Positions 23,401 to 34,165 of a stretch of DNA of 64,000 bases are shown piece by piece. How positions within the stretch are numbered: position 1 is the stretch's first letter; every line of letters begins with the position of its first letter. Position numbers and translations under genes: made by a program. This DNA is from Hordeum vulgare subsp. vulgare (taxonomy: Eukaryota; Streptophyta; Magnoliopsida; Poales; Poaceae), in NCBI RefSeq assembly GCF_904849725.1, contig NC_058519.1, positions 181,339,703 through 181,403,702 of the forward strand. The letters run 5' to 3'. A model generated the notes under the pieces. That model was given only the letters and a program-made list of their open reading frames with translations. It was not told the DNA's origin and did not search any database.

Positions 23401-24117
23401 AATTGTTCTGTCTCTGCTATCGGCGAAGGAGACACCGAGTATTATGGAAGAGTTGAAGCAATTTATGAACTTCTATTGTATGGTGAAAACCCACGGACCG
23501 TCGTAGTCTTCAAATGTTATTGGTTTGAGCCGAGGGAGACTAGAAGGACTCATGAACATATAGGACTAGTCGAAATCAACCAAAACACCCACTTAGATGT
23601 TCCCGATTTCTATATTACGGCTCAACAGGCGACACAAGTTTTCTATCTACCGTGGGCCTGCCAAACTGATCCAAATCTCAAAGGTTGGGATGTCGTTTAT
23701 GAAGTGCCACCACATTTTAGACGACCTACCCTCAATGAAGAGGATTACGAACCTCACATTAACCCAGACACATATGAAGGAGAATTCTTCCAAGAAACAC
23801 GTATGTCCAAGAAATGTTTCAAGAACCGCTCTACTTCACCCCAGAACATTGAAGTAGACAGCGACAGTGAATCCGTCTTAACCCCTGAGCCCGAACATGA
23901 AGAGCTGGAAGAAGAAGAGGTTACTGCTGCGGATGACCCGTCACTTCTTGACCGATTACATAAGAAGAAGAGGTTACTGCTGCGGATGACCCGTCACTTC
24001 TTGACCGATTACATAATGGTGGCCTTCCACATGTTCTTCGTGATAGTGATGATAATGATGCATTTATTGATGATAGTGATGATCATGATGCATTTATTGA
24101 CCCCGAAGCATATATAG
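20433..24117 (+). pseudogene. CACTA-1 TNP2-type transposase (TnpD-like)
   Basis: This is the catalytic protein that excises and inserts the element. The ATG at 20433 begins MSDRAWMYTGHP, the transposase-associated domain (about residues 1-80, with CPCPNCDK). The tnp2 transposase domain covers about residues 195-420 (YEKIHACENGCALF, HTSDGFAWRHF, GPNYPGKNI). Next come the HNIDVMHTEKNI region and, in another frame from about 22340, a DUF4218-type segment (GLKSHDWHIWIERVMP to about 22984). A donor GTAAGT (22984) and an acceptor before 23060 lead to a small exon (23060-23170). A last exon from 23254 encodes a DUF4216-type domain and an acidic tail ending at 24117. A one-base frameshift near 22335-22345 ends the first ORF at 22352. 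The phase at the 22983/23060 junction does not fit well either. The identity is certain, but the gene is probably inactive. Confidence 0.92.
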
Positions 24118-24322
24118 ACGAGGACGATTGTTATTAGTTCATGTCAGGTATTCAACTATTGTACTATATATAAATTTTGAGTTCATGTTAGGTATTCAAT
24201 TTTTATTATTCATGTTGGTATTTATGGCGATGATACACTTAAATTATATACATTTTATTACTCCTGTTGGTATTTATGTTGTACTAATTTCATTTACTCT
24301 TTGTCATGACTGGTGTTGAAAG
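24118..24322. other. Intergenic stretch between the two CACTA-1 genes
   Basis: AT-rich with repeated fragments such as CATGTTGGTATTTATG that recur at about 24520-24600. No gene seen. Confidence 0.5.
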
Positions 24323-26300
24323 ATGGTGGGAAAGGGTCGAAAGCACTCCGCGGCTGCTTCTTCGTCAGCGGGTGATGGGATGGGTACTTCCATTCCTGCC
24401 TCGCCTCTTCGGAGAGTGTTGCTCTCTACTTTGCAAGGAGCGCCCCCCGTGAGAGGAGGTCGACCCCCCCCCCCCCCCCCCGCGAAGCCGAGAGGCACTA
24501 AAGGTACACGTTGTATTCATGTTGGTATTTATGTTGTACTCATGTTGTATGCATATTGGTATTTATATACATTTTATTACTCATGTTGGTATTTATGTTG
24601 TACTAAAGGTACACGTGGCCGCGGGAGAGGTAGGGCTACATGGTCTACACCACTACCCCAAGCTGATTCACCTAAGCACAGGACTTCTAGGGTGGATTCG
24701 TGTGAGGTGGAGGCTACACGGTCTCCGGTTCACGAGCCTCGGGTCGAAGAGCCTCAGGTCGACGAGCCTTCGACTCACGAGACTCGTGTCCCAGAGGCTT
24801 CCTTCCAGGCGACTCCGGAGCAAAGCAGGGATGAGGGTACGTCCCAAGAGACCCAGTGGGATACCTGGCCTGAGGCAAGTGGCCATGCTGGTAGCGACGA
24901 GGAGGTGGGTGAGGGGGCTACCGTCTACTAGCGTGGTAGTTCGGGGATCCCGCTCGTGCCAGCGACCCCCGAGCAGAGGTGGTCGATTAGGCCAAATGGG
25001 GACAAGTAAGTTAATTTACTCTTATTTAACCTTTTGCCTTCCCGTTTTCTCAAATATATAATGTTTTGGCTGTAATTTGTCATACTATTGGGGTTGGATT
25101 GTTGCCAAGGGTGTCCGCAAGCCCAACAGCGTCCTTGGTGTTCTTTGCCGTCAAAACTTCCCAGGGTTTGTTACGTTGCCCGGTCGGGAGCGAGAGGTAG
25201 GAATGACCTGGGAGCACTACTTGGGTTCCCCGGCCCCGCCGGAGGTGGAGATCAACGGTGTTTTGTGTGACACGAGGGCGGACATGGTGATCCGAAAGTT
25301 CTGGGTAATTTCTCTTTCACACAATTATAAATCAACCATAGCTATTTATTGTACTAATCGGTGTTGTCTCGTTTGCAGACCTACTACAGGTGTGCGGAGG
25401 GATACGAGGAGGACGCGACAAAGGTTATCGAAACCGAATGTCGCCGCCTACTTCAAAACTTTTGGCACGAGGCTCGGGTGCAGGCTGTTCGAGACTACTA
25501 TGCCATGCGACATATTAGGCTTGACAATGCGAAGTGACGTTATGCTAAGATGGAGAAGGAGCATTACATGAAGGTAATTACATATTATTAAGGCTTTGTA
25601 GTTAGTTTCCTTGATTTGGTTCTTACGCGCTCAAATTTCTCTTTATTAACTTAGGTGCCCCCGAGATGGTGTGTGGATAAGATGGATTGTTGGGAGGCCT
25701 TGGTGGATCAGTGGTGCTCCGAAACGTGGGAGGCCAGCCACAACAACGCCAAGGAGAGGCGTGGCAAAATGGTTGGCGTGCCACACCATCAAGGGAGCGT
25801 CAACTTAATCCAATTTGGCGAGAACTGGGTATGTGGTTTGCTTCATGCCTCATGCAATTCATTCTTAATGCTATCTTGAGCCCTTTACCAATACAATTTT
25901 CCTCTCTCTCTCTTTTAGGCGCGTCACAATAAGACGGAGGCGCCACAGATGTACGACCTGTATGCGATGGCCCATACTGCCTCGTACAAGAAGGTCAAGG
26001 CATTCTCTGAGTCTGACCTCGAGCATCCAGAAAACTTCACCAACATCTCCTCCCACGACAAGCTCGTGAAGTACAGAGCTCACGGGAAGGCGAGGAAAGG
26101 GGAGGACTTTAACCCGAGCCAGGGGCCTATTGATCTAGAGCTGGTGATGATAGCTGGCAACGGGAGGCCCCATGGCTCGATCGCCATTGGAGACGGCCTT
26201 ATACGTTGTCCTAGCTCTCTCCGGCAGATAAAGGCACGCCAAACGAGCTCTTGTCCGGAGATAACACGTCGTCCAAGGCCAGTCGAGCTCGCCATTGAGG
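24323..26300 (+). pseudogene. CACTA-1 Transposase_24 / TnpA-like protein gene
   Basis: This second transposon gene type in plants binds the subterminal repeats in En/Spm. Exon 1 starts at ATG 24323 (MVGKGRKHSAAASSS) and crosses a run of 18 C (24464-24481) coding for Pro. It has an in-frame TAG at 24929-24931 and continues to the donor at about 25007. Further exons are supported by frame and GT/AG sites: about 25085-25304 (LCRQNFPGF, TWEHYLG), 25379-25572 (TYYRCAEGYEED; TGA at about 25534), 25653-25829 (VPPRWCVDKMDCWEALVDQW) and 25919-26300 (YDLYAMAHTASYKKV). The WCSETWEASHNNAKERR segment is typical of the Ptta/En-Spm transposase family. The last exon is not found; a purine/pyrimidine repeat follows. 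The two stops make it non-functional. Confidence 0.85.
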
Positions 26301-26446
26301 TTAGTTTAATGGACTCAACTATCTTTCCGCATTATGTTGTGCGTTGGAACCAATATGATTACATTGCTAACAATGCGTTGGAACCAATTCGAAATGACAT
26401 AATTAGCTCCAAAAAGGCATTCTTAGCCAATTTAGCCTGAATAAGG

Positions 26447-26712
26447 GGACGAGAGGAGAAGAAAGAGGAAAAATGAAAGGAAGGAAGAAGAAGAAGAAGA
26501 GGAGAAGAAGAGGAAGGAGAGGGAGGAGGATAAGAAGAAGGAGAAGGAGGAGAAGAAGGAGAAGGAGCTCCTCCTTCTCCTTCTTCTTCCTCCTTCTTCC
26601 TCCTTCTCCTTCTCCTTCTTCTTTTCTTCTTCTTCTCCTCTTCCTTCTCCTTCTCCTCCTCCTCCTCCTCCTCCTCCTTCTTTTACTTCTTCTTCTCTTT
26701 ATCTTCTTCTAC
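26447..26712. repeat. Purine tract followed by pyrimidine tract (GAA/GGA then TCC/TTC)
   Basis: About 120 bases of GAA, AGG and GGA repeats up to 26567 face about 145 bases of CTC, CTT and TCC repeats from 26568, with GGAGCTCC at the centre. The two halves can pair as a long imperfect hairpin. Open frames in it are low-complexity. Confidence 0.9.
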
Positions 26713-27100
26713 GTAGCTTAGACTCATCCAACAAAGCCTAAATTGGCTAATTATCCATCTAAATGACATAATTAGCTTAGTTAGCTCCAAAATGACCTAT
26801 TTAATAAAAAAATGACCTATACTTAGCTAAGTTCTCTCCTAAATGACACAATAAGGCTTACGTAGCTGCAACATGACCTATTCCCCCTAACTTAGGTATT
26901 AAATGGCCTATAATTAGCCTAGCTAGATCAAAAATGGCTTAATAAGCATAGTTTTCTCCGGAATGACCTATTTTACCCAAGTTAGCTCTGAAACGACCTA
27001 TAATTAGCTAGGGTTCCACCTAACTGACATAATTAGCTTAGTTAGCTCCTAAATGGTCTATACTTAGCTAATTTCTCTCCGAAATAACCTATATATACAC
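26713..27100. repeat. Degenerate short tandem repeats
   Basis: Variants of TTAGCTCCTAAATGACCTAT recur about every 45-50 bases, starting weakly at about 26380. They are 3' flanking sequence of the TnpA-like gene. No coding sequence is seen here or in 27101-27460, where ATATGAAACTTTGTATGCACG occurs twice (27250-27325). Confidence 0.7.
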
Positions 27101-27460
27101 TACTTCATCTAGTATTATTCTTCTAACTTTCTTATTTGTCATTTTGCAGATTACCTTCACTTCACGGGAAGCTTGGAAAATATTGATGGAATGCTTGAAG
27201 ATGATTTCTTGTACCATGGGTTGTATTGAAACTATTGTAGTATATGAATATATGAAACTTTGTATGCACGTGGATGAAACTGGTGTAATATATGAAACTT
27301 TGTATGCACGTGGATGCAACTTGAAAGCTGGATATAAGAGGTTATTTTTATATGGTTATGAGTACGGAAAGAAATTTATTTATGTCAAATATATATATAT
27401 ATCCTGATTATTGTTTAAAATGCTGGATATAACAAAAAATAAATAAAAAAGGGGCTGGTT

Positions 27461-27997
27461 CCCCTCTTTGCCGTCTGCCCCCACATGGCAAAGGGGGGGA
27501 GGCAGACGACAAAGGGGGGAATCTGCCCCCTCTCTCTCCCCTCTTTGCCGTCTGCCCCCACATGGAAAAGGGGGGGAGGCAGACGGCAAAGGGGGGAATC
27601 TGCCCCCTCTCTCTCCCCTCTTTGCCGTCCGCCCCCACATGGCAAAGGGGGGGAGGCAGACGGCAAAGGGGGGAATCTACCCCCTCTCTCTCCCCTCTTT
27701 GTCGTCTGCCCCCACATGGCAAAGGGGGGAGGCAGACGACAAAGGGAGGAGGCCTGCCGTTAACACTTAACGGGGACGTTGCAATATATGCCATCCCAGT
27801 TAATTTGCCGTCTGCCCCCTCATGGCAAAGTTTCTTTGCCGTACGCTTTGGGAAAGCAGATAGCAAAGAACCTCTTCACCGGATTTTTTTACCGTCTACT
27901 TTGTCGTCTGCTGACCGACGACAAAGCGTTTTCCGTCCATGGGTGCACCCTTTGCCGTCCGCTTTAGCAGACAACAAATTTATGAATTTTAGTAGTG
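27461..27997 (-). repeat. CACTA-1 right subterminal and terminal repeats, with 77-bp tandem units
   Basis: CCCCTCTTTG starts at 27461, 27538, 27615 and 27692, exactly 77 bases apart. Each unit contains TTTGCCGTCTGCC and the inverted GGCAGACGGCAAA (or GACAAA). Single motifs continue to the terminus, which ends AGTAGTG at 27997. Confidence 0.9.
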
Positions 27998-28150
27998 AGG
28001 GTCACCTAGCGGCGCATCAAGGACATAAGCCTTTTTAGCTGCTTCAAGGATGAGCTTCAAGTTGCGAACCCAGTCCACATAGTTGCTACCATCATCTTTC
28101 AGCTTGTTTTTCTCTAGGAATGCGTTGAAATTGAGGTTGACGTTGGCCAT
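27998..28150 (-). pseudogene. Copia gag N-terminus
   Basis: The ATG at 28148-28150 (minus strand) opens MANVNLNFNAFLEKNKLKDD and continues with YVDWVRNLKLILEAAKK and LGDP, the standard start of BARE1/Angela gag. The frame runs into the CACTA-1 target duplication at 27998-28000 (CCT, Pro). After removal of CACTA-1 it continues in frame at 17706. It is too short to stand alone; only its junctions make sense of it. Confidence 0.92.
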
Positions 28151-29390
28151 CTACAAATATTTATAAAGACAACTTTTAGAATAAGTTCATGATAATTAAG
28201 GTCATTTAATCAACTTAAGTATGAACTCCCACTTAAATCGACATCCCTCCAGTCATCTAAGTGATACATGATCCATGTTGACTAACCCTTGTCCGATCAT
28301 CACGTGAGACAGACTAGTCATCATGGTGAGCAACTTCATGCTGATCGTATTCAACCATACGACTCATGTTCGAAATTTCGGTCTCTTGTATTCGAGGTCA
28401 TGTCTGTACATGCTAAGCTCGTCGAGTCAACCTAGGTGTTTTGCGTGTGTAAATCTCGCTTACACCCGTTGTATGCGAACGTTAGAATCTATCACACCCG
28501 ATCATCACGTGGTGCTTCGAGACAACGATCCTTCGCAATGGTGCACACTTAGGGGAATACATTCTTGAAATTTTAAGAGGGATCATCCTATTAGGCTACT
28601 GCCGTTCTAAGCAATAATATGAAAAACATGATAAACATCACAATGCAATCATATAGTGACATGATATGGCCATTATCATCTTTGCTCTTTCGATCTCCAT
28701 CTTCAGGCATCGCATGATCATCATTGTCACCGGCGTGACACCATGATCTCCATCATCGTGTCTCCATGAGTTGTCACGCCAACTACTACTATCGCTACTA
28801 CTATGGCTAACCGTTAGCAATGAAGTAAAACTAGTAAGCACATGGCGTTGCATCTCATACAATAAATTAAGACAACTCCTATGGATCCTGCCGGTTGTCA
28901 TACTCATCGACATGCAAGTCGTGAAACCTATTACAATAACATGATCATCTCATACATCATACATGCAACATCACAACTTTGGCCATATCACATCATATGT
29001 CAAACCCTGCAAAAACAAGTCAGGCGTCCTCTAATTGTTGTTGCAAGTTTTACGTGGCTGATTTGGGTTTCTAGCAAGAATGCTTTCTTACCTACGTGAC
29101 AGCCACAACGATGATATGCCAAAACTATTTACCCTTCATAAGGACCCTTTTCATCAAAACCAATCCGACTAGACTAGGAGAGACAGACACCCGCTAGCCA
29201 CCTTTATGCGCGGTGTGCATGTCTGTCGGTGGAACCAGTCTCACCTAAGCGTACGTGTAAGATCGGTCCGGGCCGCTTCATCCCACAATACCCCCGGAAA
29301 AGAATAAGACTAGTAGTGGCAAGCAATTGACAAATCATCGCCCACAACCTTTTGTGTTCTACACGTGCATAGAATCTACGCATATAAAAC
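28151..29390 (-). other. Copia untranslated leader
   Basis: About 1.24 kb separates the primer-binding site from gag, a long leader as known in BARE1. Parts of it match the leader of the right-hand Copia (61480-62730), for example the segment around CGTTAGAATCTATCACACCC (28470-28510) and the TGATCATCTCATAC stretch. There is no ORF of merit. It probably holds dimerisation and packaging signals. Confidence 0.7.
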
Positions 29391-29405
29391 CTGGTTCGGA
29401 TGCCA
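29391..29405 (-). other. Primer-binding site of the left Copia (degenerate)
   Basis: Two bases after the LTR the sense strand reads TGGCATCCGAACCAG, a changed form of the initiator-tRNA complement TGGTATCAGAGCC. The position is right and the match is weakened. Confidence 0.7.
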
Positions 29406-29406
29406 C

Positions 29407-31182
29407 TGTTGGGTAACGTAGCATAAATTCAAAATTTTGCTATGCCATATTCAGATCTTCCTATGGAGAGACCAGCAACGAGAGAGGGGTCAGTGCATCT
29501 TCATACCTTTGAAGATTGCTAAGCGGAAGCGTTGCTAGAATGCAGTTGATGGAGTCGTACTCGCGGCGATTCAGATCACGGTGTGATTCTGATCTAGTGC
29601 CGAACCACGACACCTCCGCGTTCAACACACGTGCAGCCCGGGGACGTCTCCCGCACCTTGATCCAGCAAGGAGGAGGGAGTGGTTCGGGAAGATCTCCGG
29701 CAGCAGGACAGCGTGGTGTCGATGGAGAGACGAGGTCTCCCGGCAGGGCTTCGCCAAGCACCGTGGGAGAGGAGGAAGGAGGGGGGCAGGGCTGCGCCGA
29801 GGGAGAAGGAAAACCATGTGCAAAACAGCCCCAAAAGCCCACTATATATAGGAGGAGGGGAGGGGGGTGCCACCCCTAGGGTTCCCACCCTAGGTGGTGC
29901 GGCAGCCCCCCCATATGGGAGGTGCGGCGGCCAGGGCAGAGGGAGGGGTGGCGCACCCCTAGGTGGGCCTTAGGCCCACCAGCGCCTAGGGTTCCCCCCC
30001 TCTCCACCTCCTGCGCCTTGGGCCTCTTTGTAGGAGGCGCACCAGCCCACTTTGGGCTGGTTCCCCTCCCTCTTTTGGCCCATGCTACCTCTTGGGGCTA
30101 GTGGCCCCTCCCGGTGGACCCCCGGGACCATTTCCGGTGGTCCCGGTGGTCTCGGTACACTACCGGTAACGCCCAAAACATTTCCGGTGTCAAAAACCAT
30201 CCATCCTATATATCAATCTTTACCTCCGGACCATTCCGGAGCTCCTCATGACATCCGGTATCTCATCCGGGACTGCGAACAACTTTTCCTAACCTCGTAT
30301 AACAATTCCCTATAACCCTAGCGTCATCGAACCTTAAGTCTGTAGACCCTACGGGTTCGGGAGACAAGCATACATGACCGAGACACCTCTCCGACCAATA
30401 ACCATCGACGGGGTCTAGATACCCATGGTGGCTCCCACTTTCTCCACGAAGATCTCATCGGATGAACCATGATGTCAAGGATTCAATCAATCCCGTATAC
30501 AATTCCCTTTGTCTGTCTGTATAGAACTTGCTCGAGATTCGATCGTCGGTATAACTATACCTTGTTCAATCTCATTACCGGTAAGTCTCTTTACTCGTTC
30601 CGTAGCACGTCATCGTGTGACTAAATCCTTAGTCACATTGAGATCATGATGATGTTCTACCGAGTGGGCCCAGAGATACCTCTCCGTCACGCGGAGAGAC
30701 AAATCCCGATCTCGATTCGTACCAACCCAACAAACACTTTCAGAGGTACCCGTAGTGCACCTTTATAGTCACCCAGTTACGTTGTGACGTTTGATACACC
30801 CAAAGCACTCCTACGGTATCCGGAAGTTGCACAATCACACGGTCGAAGGAAAATACACTTGACATTAGAAAAGCTTTAGCATACGAACAATACGATCTAG
30901 TGCTATGCTTAGGATTGGGTCTTGTCCATCACATCATTCTCCCAATGATGTGATCCCGTTATCAATGACATCTAATGCCCATGACGAGGAAACCATGATC
31001 ATCTATTGACTAACGAGCTAGCCAACTAGAGGCTTGCTAGGGACACATTGTGATCTATATATTCACACATGTATTATTGTTTCCTCTTAATACAATTATA
31101 ACATGAACAATAGACGATTATCATGAACAAGGAAATATGATAATAACCATTTTATTATTGCCTCTAGGGCATATTTCCAACA
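29407..31182 (-). repeat. 5' LTR of the left Copia (1.78 kb)
   Basis: On the sense strand the LTR starts TGTTGGAAATATGCCC (31182) and ends TTACCCAACA (29407). It matches the LTR at 59675-61465 in general layout: an AT-rich first part, then a GC-rich promoter-proximal part. ORFs inside, for example at 29460-29980, lie in the GC-rich part and are not kept as genes. Confidence 0.93.
29839..29852 (-). promoter_or_regulatory. Probable TATA box of the left Copia LTR
   Basis: The sense strand reads CCTATATATAGTGGGC about 1.33 kb into the LTR. The right-hand LTR has CTATATATAT at the matching place (61004-61014). This agrees with the known presence of TATA promoters in BARE1 LTRs; use in vivo is not shown. 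Confidence 0.6.
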
Positions 31183-31187
31183 GTTGA

Positions 31188-32936
31188 TATATATGCAAAC
31201 ATTAGTCACGGTCCATACAAACATGTGTGGTTATTATAATACGATGTACATTAACTCACCCGTCCTCTTGTTGTAGCATGGCGTACTCATTGATAGGCCA
31301 GTTAGACACGTCCGGATATTTTCCACGTGTAATACGGTTTGCCTCTCAAAAATCGTGTGCTATAGCGAGTCTCTATAAAAAGAGTAATGGAAATGGAAAT
31401 GAATAGAAGCTAGTAATGGTGGTGACAGTTCCGGTGCTTTCACAGTGTCGATAGACTGCTCAAGAGGATAGAGCGAATCCAAAACTTGGAATTCTTTCTT
31501 GCGCATGTGCATTACCACGGTCATCGAGTGGGTATTACCGACGTTCAAGTCCATATACGCCTAAAGTGTAAGAAAACATGATGTACCATATGAAATTATT
31601 TTGAAACTTTCTTATACTGAACAAGTAATAACATAACGTACCTTATCATGCACATTATACTCATGCTTGACTCTTTTAACTGCTCCAGATCTTGACAACT
31701 GACTATCCATGTTGTAGCACGATGACAATGGACTGTCTTGTGCGAGAGCCTGATCAACGAGGTATTTTGACCTCCACGCTGGACAGAGGTGACGATCATG
31801 ACCAACGCGCAAAGCCAAATGTGTTTGGTAAGAATCAATAACCTCCATACAATATGAGGACATTTTATGTTCAGAAGTTGCCACATATATCATACAATTT
31901 AATAACAGTACATGCTAATAGTACTTACATCATCTGACACCCATCTATGTTCGAGTAACGGTCGAAGACTCTCCGAAGTGAGTGAGTTAACATTTCCATT
32001 GTAGTAAACTATTCTCCCCTTATTGCTTTCAGATGGAGAAGCTATCTCCACAAATGAAACAACTGCATCAATTAGTTTCGGCGTCAACTCATCTGCCACA
32101 ACCTCTGGCACACCATTCTCCGAAAATAGAGGTGCATGGAAAATTATAAACGTCAACAATGGTGACTACACGCGTTTATATTGCACTAAGAAAGCTAGTA
32201 ATGGTACCTCTACTTGTCGTGGCAGTTCTTGAAGGTCTAGTACAGAGGCCGAAACGCTTGCTTGGCTTATCACGTGCATATGGGGATTCAAATTTCTTGG
32301 GAATTGTCCCGTTCCGCTTTCCCGATTCAAACTTCATCATCCTTTCCGATTGTCGGCAACTTTTGCCCCTTTGCATTAGCCATGAACTTAGTAACATAAG
32401 ATGACACGATGTCTATGTCCGAAGAACTTGCTCGATGAGAATTATTAATGATCCAAGGGTTTTACGGTGTTGCACCATAATCATCATTAGCTTTTGTTGG
32501 TGAACCACCATTCTAGACATTGATCTTAAATGTTGTTTTCTCGTTGGCAACAAAAAAATCATGTCATAGCTTGAGTTTTACAAAATAAAAAATATTAAAT
32601 GGGAAAATTAAAGACAAACACACATACTTCCTCAACTTTGTTTTTGTCCTTGGGAACTGCTTCCCGAGTATGCGTCAAATCAATGATCGATTCCAGACTA
32701 TCTTCAGAGTGATTGTCTTCCTTGTACATGAATTCTTTTTTTTCATGCGGGCCATTCTCACACGAATCCACTTCATCATCACCGTCATTGTTGCAGGATG
32801 GTACTGCAGCCATCGGCTTGTACATGACACCTTTTTTGTTCATCTTCTCCAATAGTTTCCGCAACACAAATATACATGCATTAATGCTTGCATGGTTTAG
32901 AAACTTGGTTATCTGCTCTTCTCCAAAAAGTATGGG
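31188..32936 (-). pseudogene. Ulp1/C48 protease-like gene, 3' part
   Basis: This is a multi-exon remnant. From right to left I see four pieces. The first is an exon with ILFGEEQITKFLNHASINA and an acidic stretch (32936 to about 32620, donor GTATGTG). The second is an exon with VPEVVADELTPKLIDAVV and LLEHRWVSDD (about 32160-31930, donor GTAAGTAC). The third contains YCMEVIDSYQTHLALRVG and VKRVKHEYNVHDK (about 31890-31640). The fourth contains NTHSMTVVMHMRKKEFQVLDSL (about 31560-31360). The last piece resembles the His and Asp part of C48 peptidases, in which a His is followed about 15 residues later by LDS; Trp after His is missing. The Cys-containing part should lie downstream but the left Copia sits there. 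Such proteins are common and often element-borne in grasses. The function is unknown. Confidence 0.6.
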
Positions 32937-33145
32937 CACTAGTGGGGACAGGGCCTATAGCCCTGGCCCGTAAGGGGCTTTAGTCCCGGTTCACCAACCG
33001 GGACTAAAGGGGTGGGACTAAAGGCCTAACCTTTTCGTCCCGACCCTCTTACACGCCGGGACTAAAGGTGCTCCACGTGGGCGCCTCGTAGCGCCCCAGG
33101 GGCAGGCCCTTTAGTCCCGGTTCGTTACACGGTCCGGGACTAAAG
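32937..33145 (+). repeat. CACTA-2 left terminal and subterminal repeats
   Basis: CTTTAGTCCCGG and CCGGGACTAAAG alternate, giving foldback pairs such as 32980-33010 (arms around TTCACCAA) and 33110-33145 (arms around TTCGTTACACGGT). These are expected TnpA-binding regions by analogy with En/Spm. Confidence 0.88.
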
Positions 33146-33437
33146 ATTTTCAGATTTTGCTGGCTTTTGGGTTTTTTTTGAATGAAATTATTTTTGGGTT
33201 TTAGGGTTTTAGGGTTTAGGTGTTCAGGAGATTAACGTGATGCCTCGTTTGGTGTTCGAGAATTAGTTTTTATATAATTTAAAATAGAAATAATTATGCA
33301 TTTATATATAAGATTAACTTATCTTACAAGCGATCATATATATACAATTATATGGAGATCTGAATTATCAGGACTAGAGCCCGTCTATTCGATTACATGG
33401 ACGAACATCAGTAATGGCCCTTAGCTACACTAAATCG

Positions 33438-34105
33438 TCATTTGTCTTCTATAGCTTCCGTCCTCAGAAATCCCGCAAGCTCCTCTGCAACAGCAATCTC
33501 GCGTTGCTCTGGTAGGACCTTCGTCCTCATGGCCGTGTGCTATATAAGAAGAGGAGATGAATATGAATATCAATCATGATAACAAAGAATGACGGGTAAA
33601 AATAGATGTGTGAATGTTCATTGCTTACGTTGAATCTGTGATCCTTGAACTCAGAGGTAAACGTGCGAATGGTCTCGCAAACATAGTATCCGCATAGATG
33701 CATTCCCCGTGGCTGCTGGTCGCACTTTACGAGAATAGAATATATATAATCAAAATAATAATATAGCATCATAAATGTATTGAAAATTAATAGAAGTATA
33801 TCATACTACTACTTACCTGAGCCGCTCTAAAGGTCAGCTTCTCAGGAAAGTTACCGGGAGTCACGCACTTGAACCAATTCCAAACCCTGCCCGACAAGGA
33901 TAATGATTTGCTAAGTTTTTCATTAATTGATATATCAGAAAATCATCGAAAGAGACCGATAGAGCGCAAGAATGATTAAAATTACCCTTGGAGCATGTCC
34001 TGCAGGCTTTGGAACTGTTCCAAGGGTCTCGATAATGGGTCGAAGGCATCAACTCTTCCCTTATCAATTTGAATGTCCAACAGAATCCAATGGAAGCTGC
34101 ACATG

Positions 34106-34165
<60 letters not shown>

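Larger units (their letters stand above)
17710..27997 (+). mobile_element. CACTA-1: complete CACTA (En/Spm) DNA transposon in the Copia gag
   Basis: The ends read CACTACTGGAATCC on the left and, inverted, CACTACTAAAATTC on the right. A 3-bp duplication AGG (17707-17709 and 27998-28000) flanks them, as the superfamily requires. Both ends carry subterminal repeats built on TTTGCCGTC. Inside, on the plus strand, are a TNP2-type transposase gene (20433-24117) and a Transposase_24/TnpA-like gene (24323-26300). This is the normal two-gene layout. Both genes contain disruptions. The element sits in the left Copia after codon 50 of gag. Confidence 0.95.
1..31182 (-). mobile_element. BARE1/Angela-like Copia LTR retrotransposon, truncated by the window and split by two insertions
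   Basis: Read on the minus strand, the pieces 31182-27998, 17709-17446 and 3192-1 join into one Copia element: LTR, primer-binding site, leader, gag, protease, integrase, then reverse transcriptase running off the left edge. The joins are clean. The gag reading frame crosses the CACTA-1 site (17710-27997) once one AGG duplicate is removed, and the Gypsy site (3193-17445) lies between two TTACA copies. The LTR end TGTTGGAAATATGCCC and the protein order PR-IN-RT identify a Ty1/Copia element of the Triticeae BARE1/Angela kind. The 3' LTR is outside the window. The bases after the 5' LTR, GTTGA at 31183-31187, would be its target duplication but cannot be checked here. Several in-frame stops make it non-autonomous. 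Confidence 0.93.

Noticed and set aside
27408..28038. ORFs of about 100-160 codons on both strands with repeated peptides
   Set aside because: They come from the 77-bp subterminal repeats of CACTA-1.
29461..29980. Overlapping ORFs of 80-120 codons in the left Copia LTR
   Set aside because: They lie in the GC-rich, promoter-proximal part of the LTR; no domains, and the right LTR does not keep the frames.
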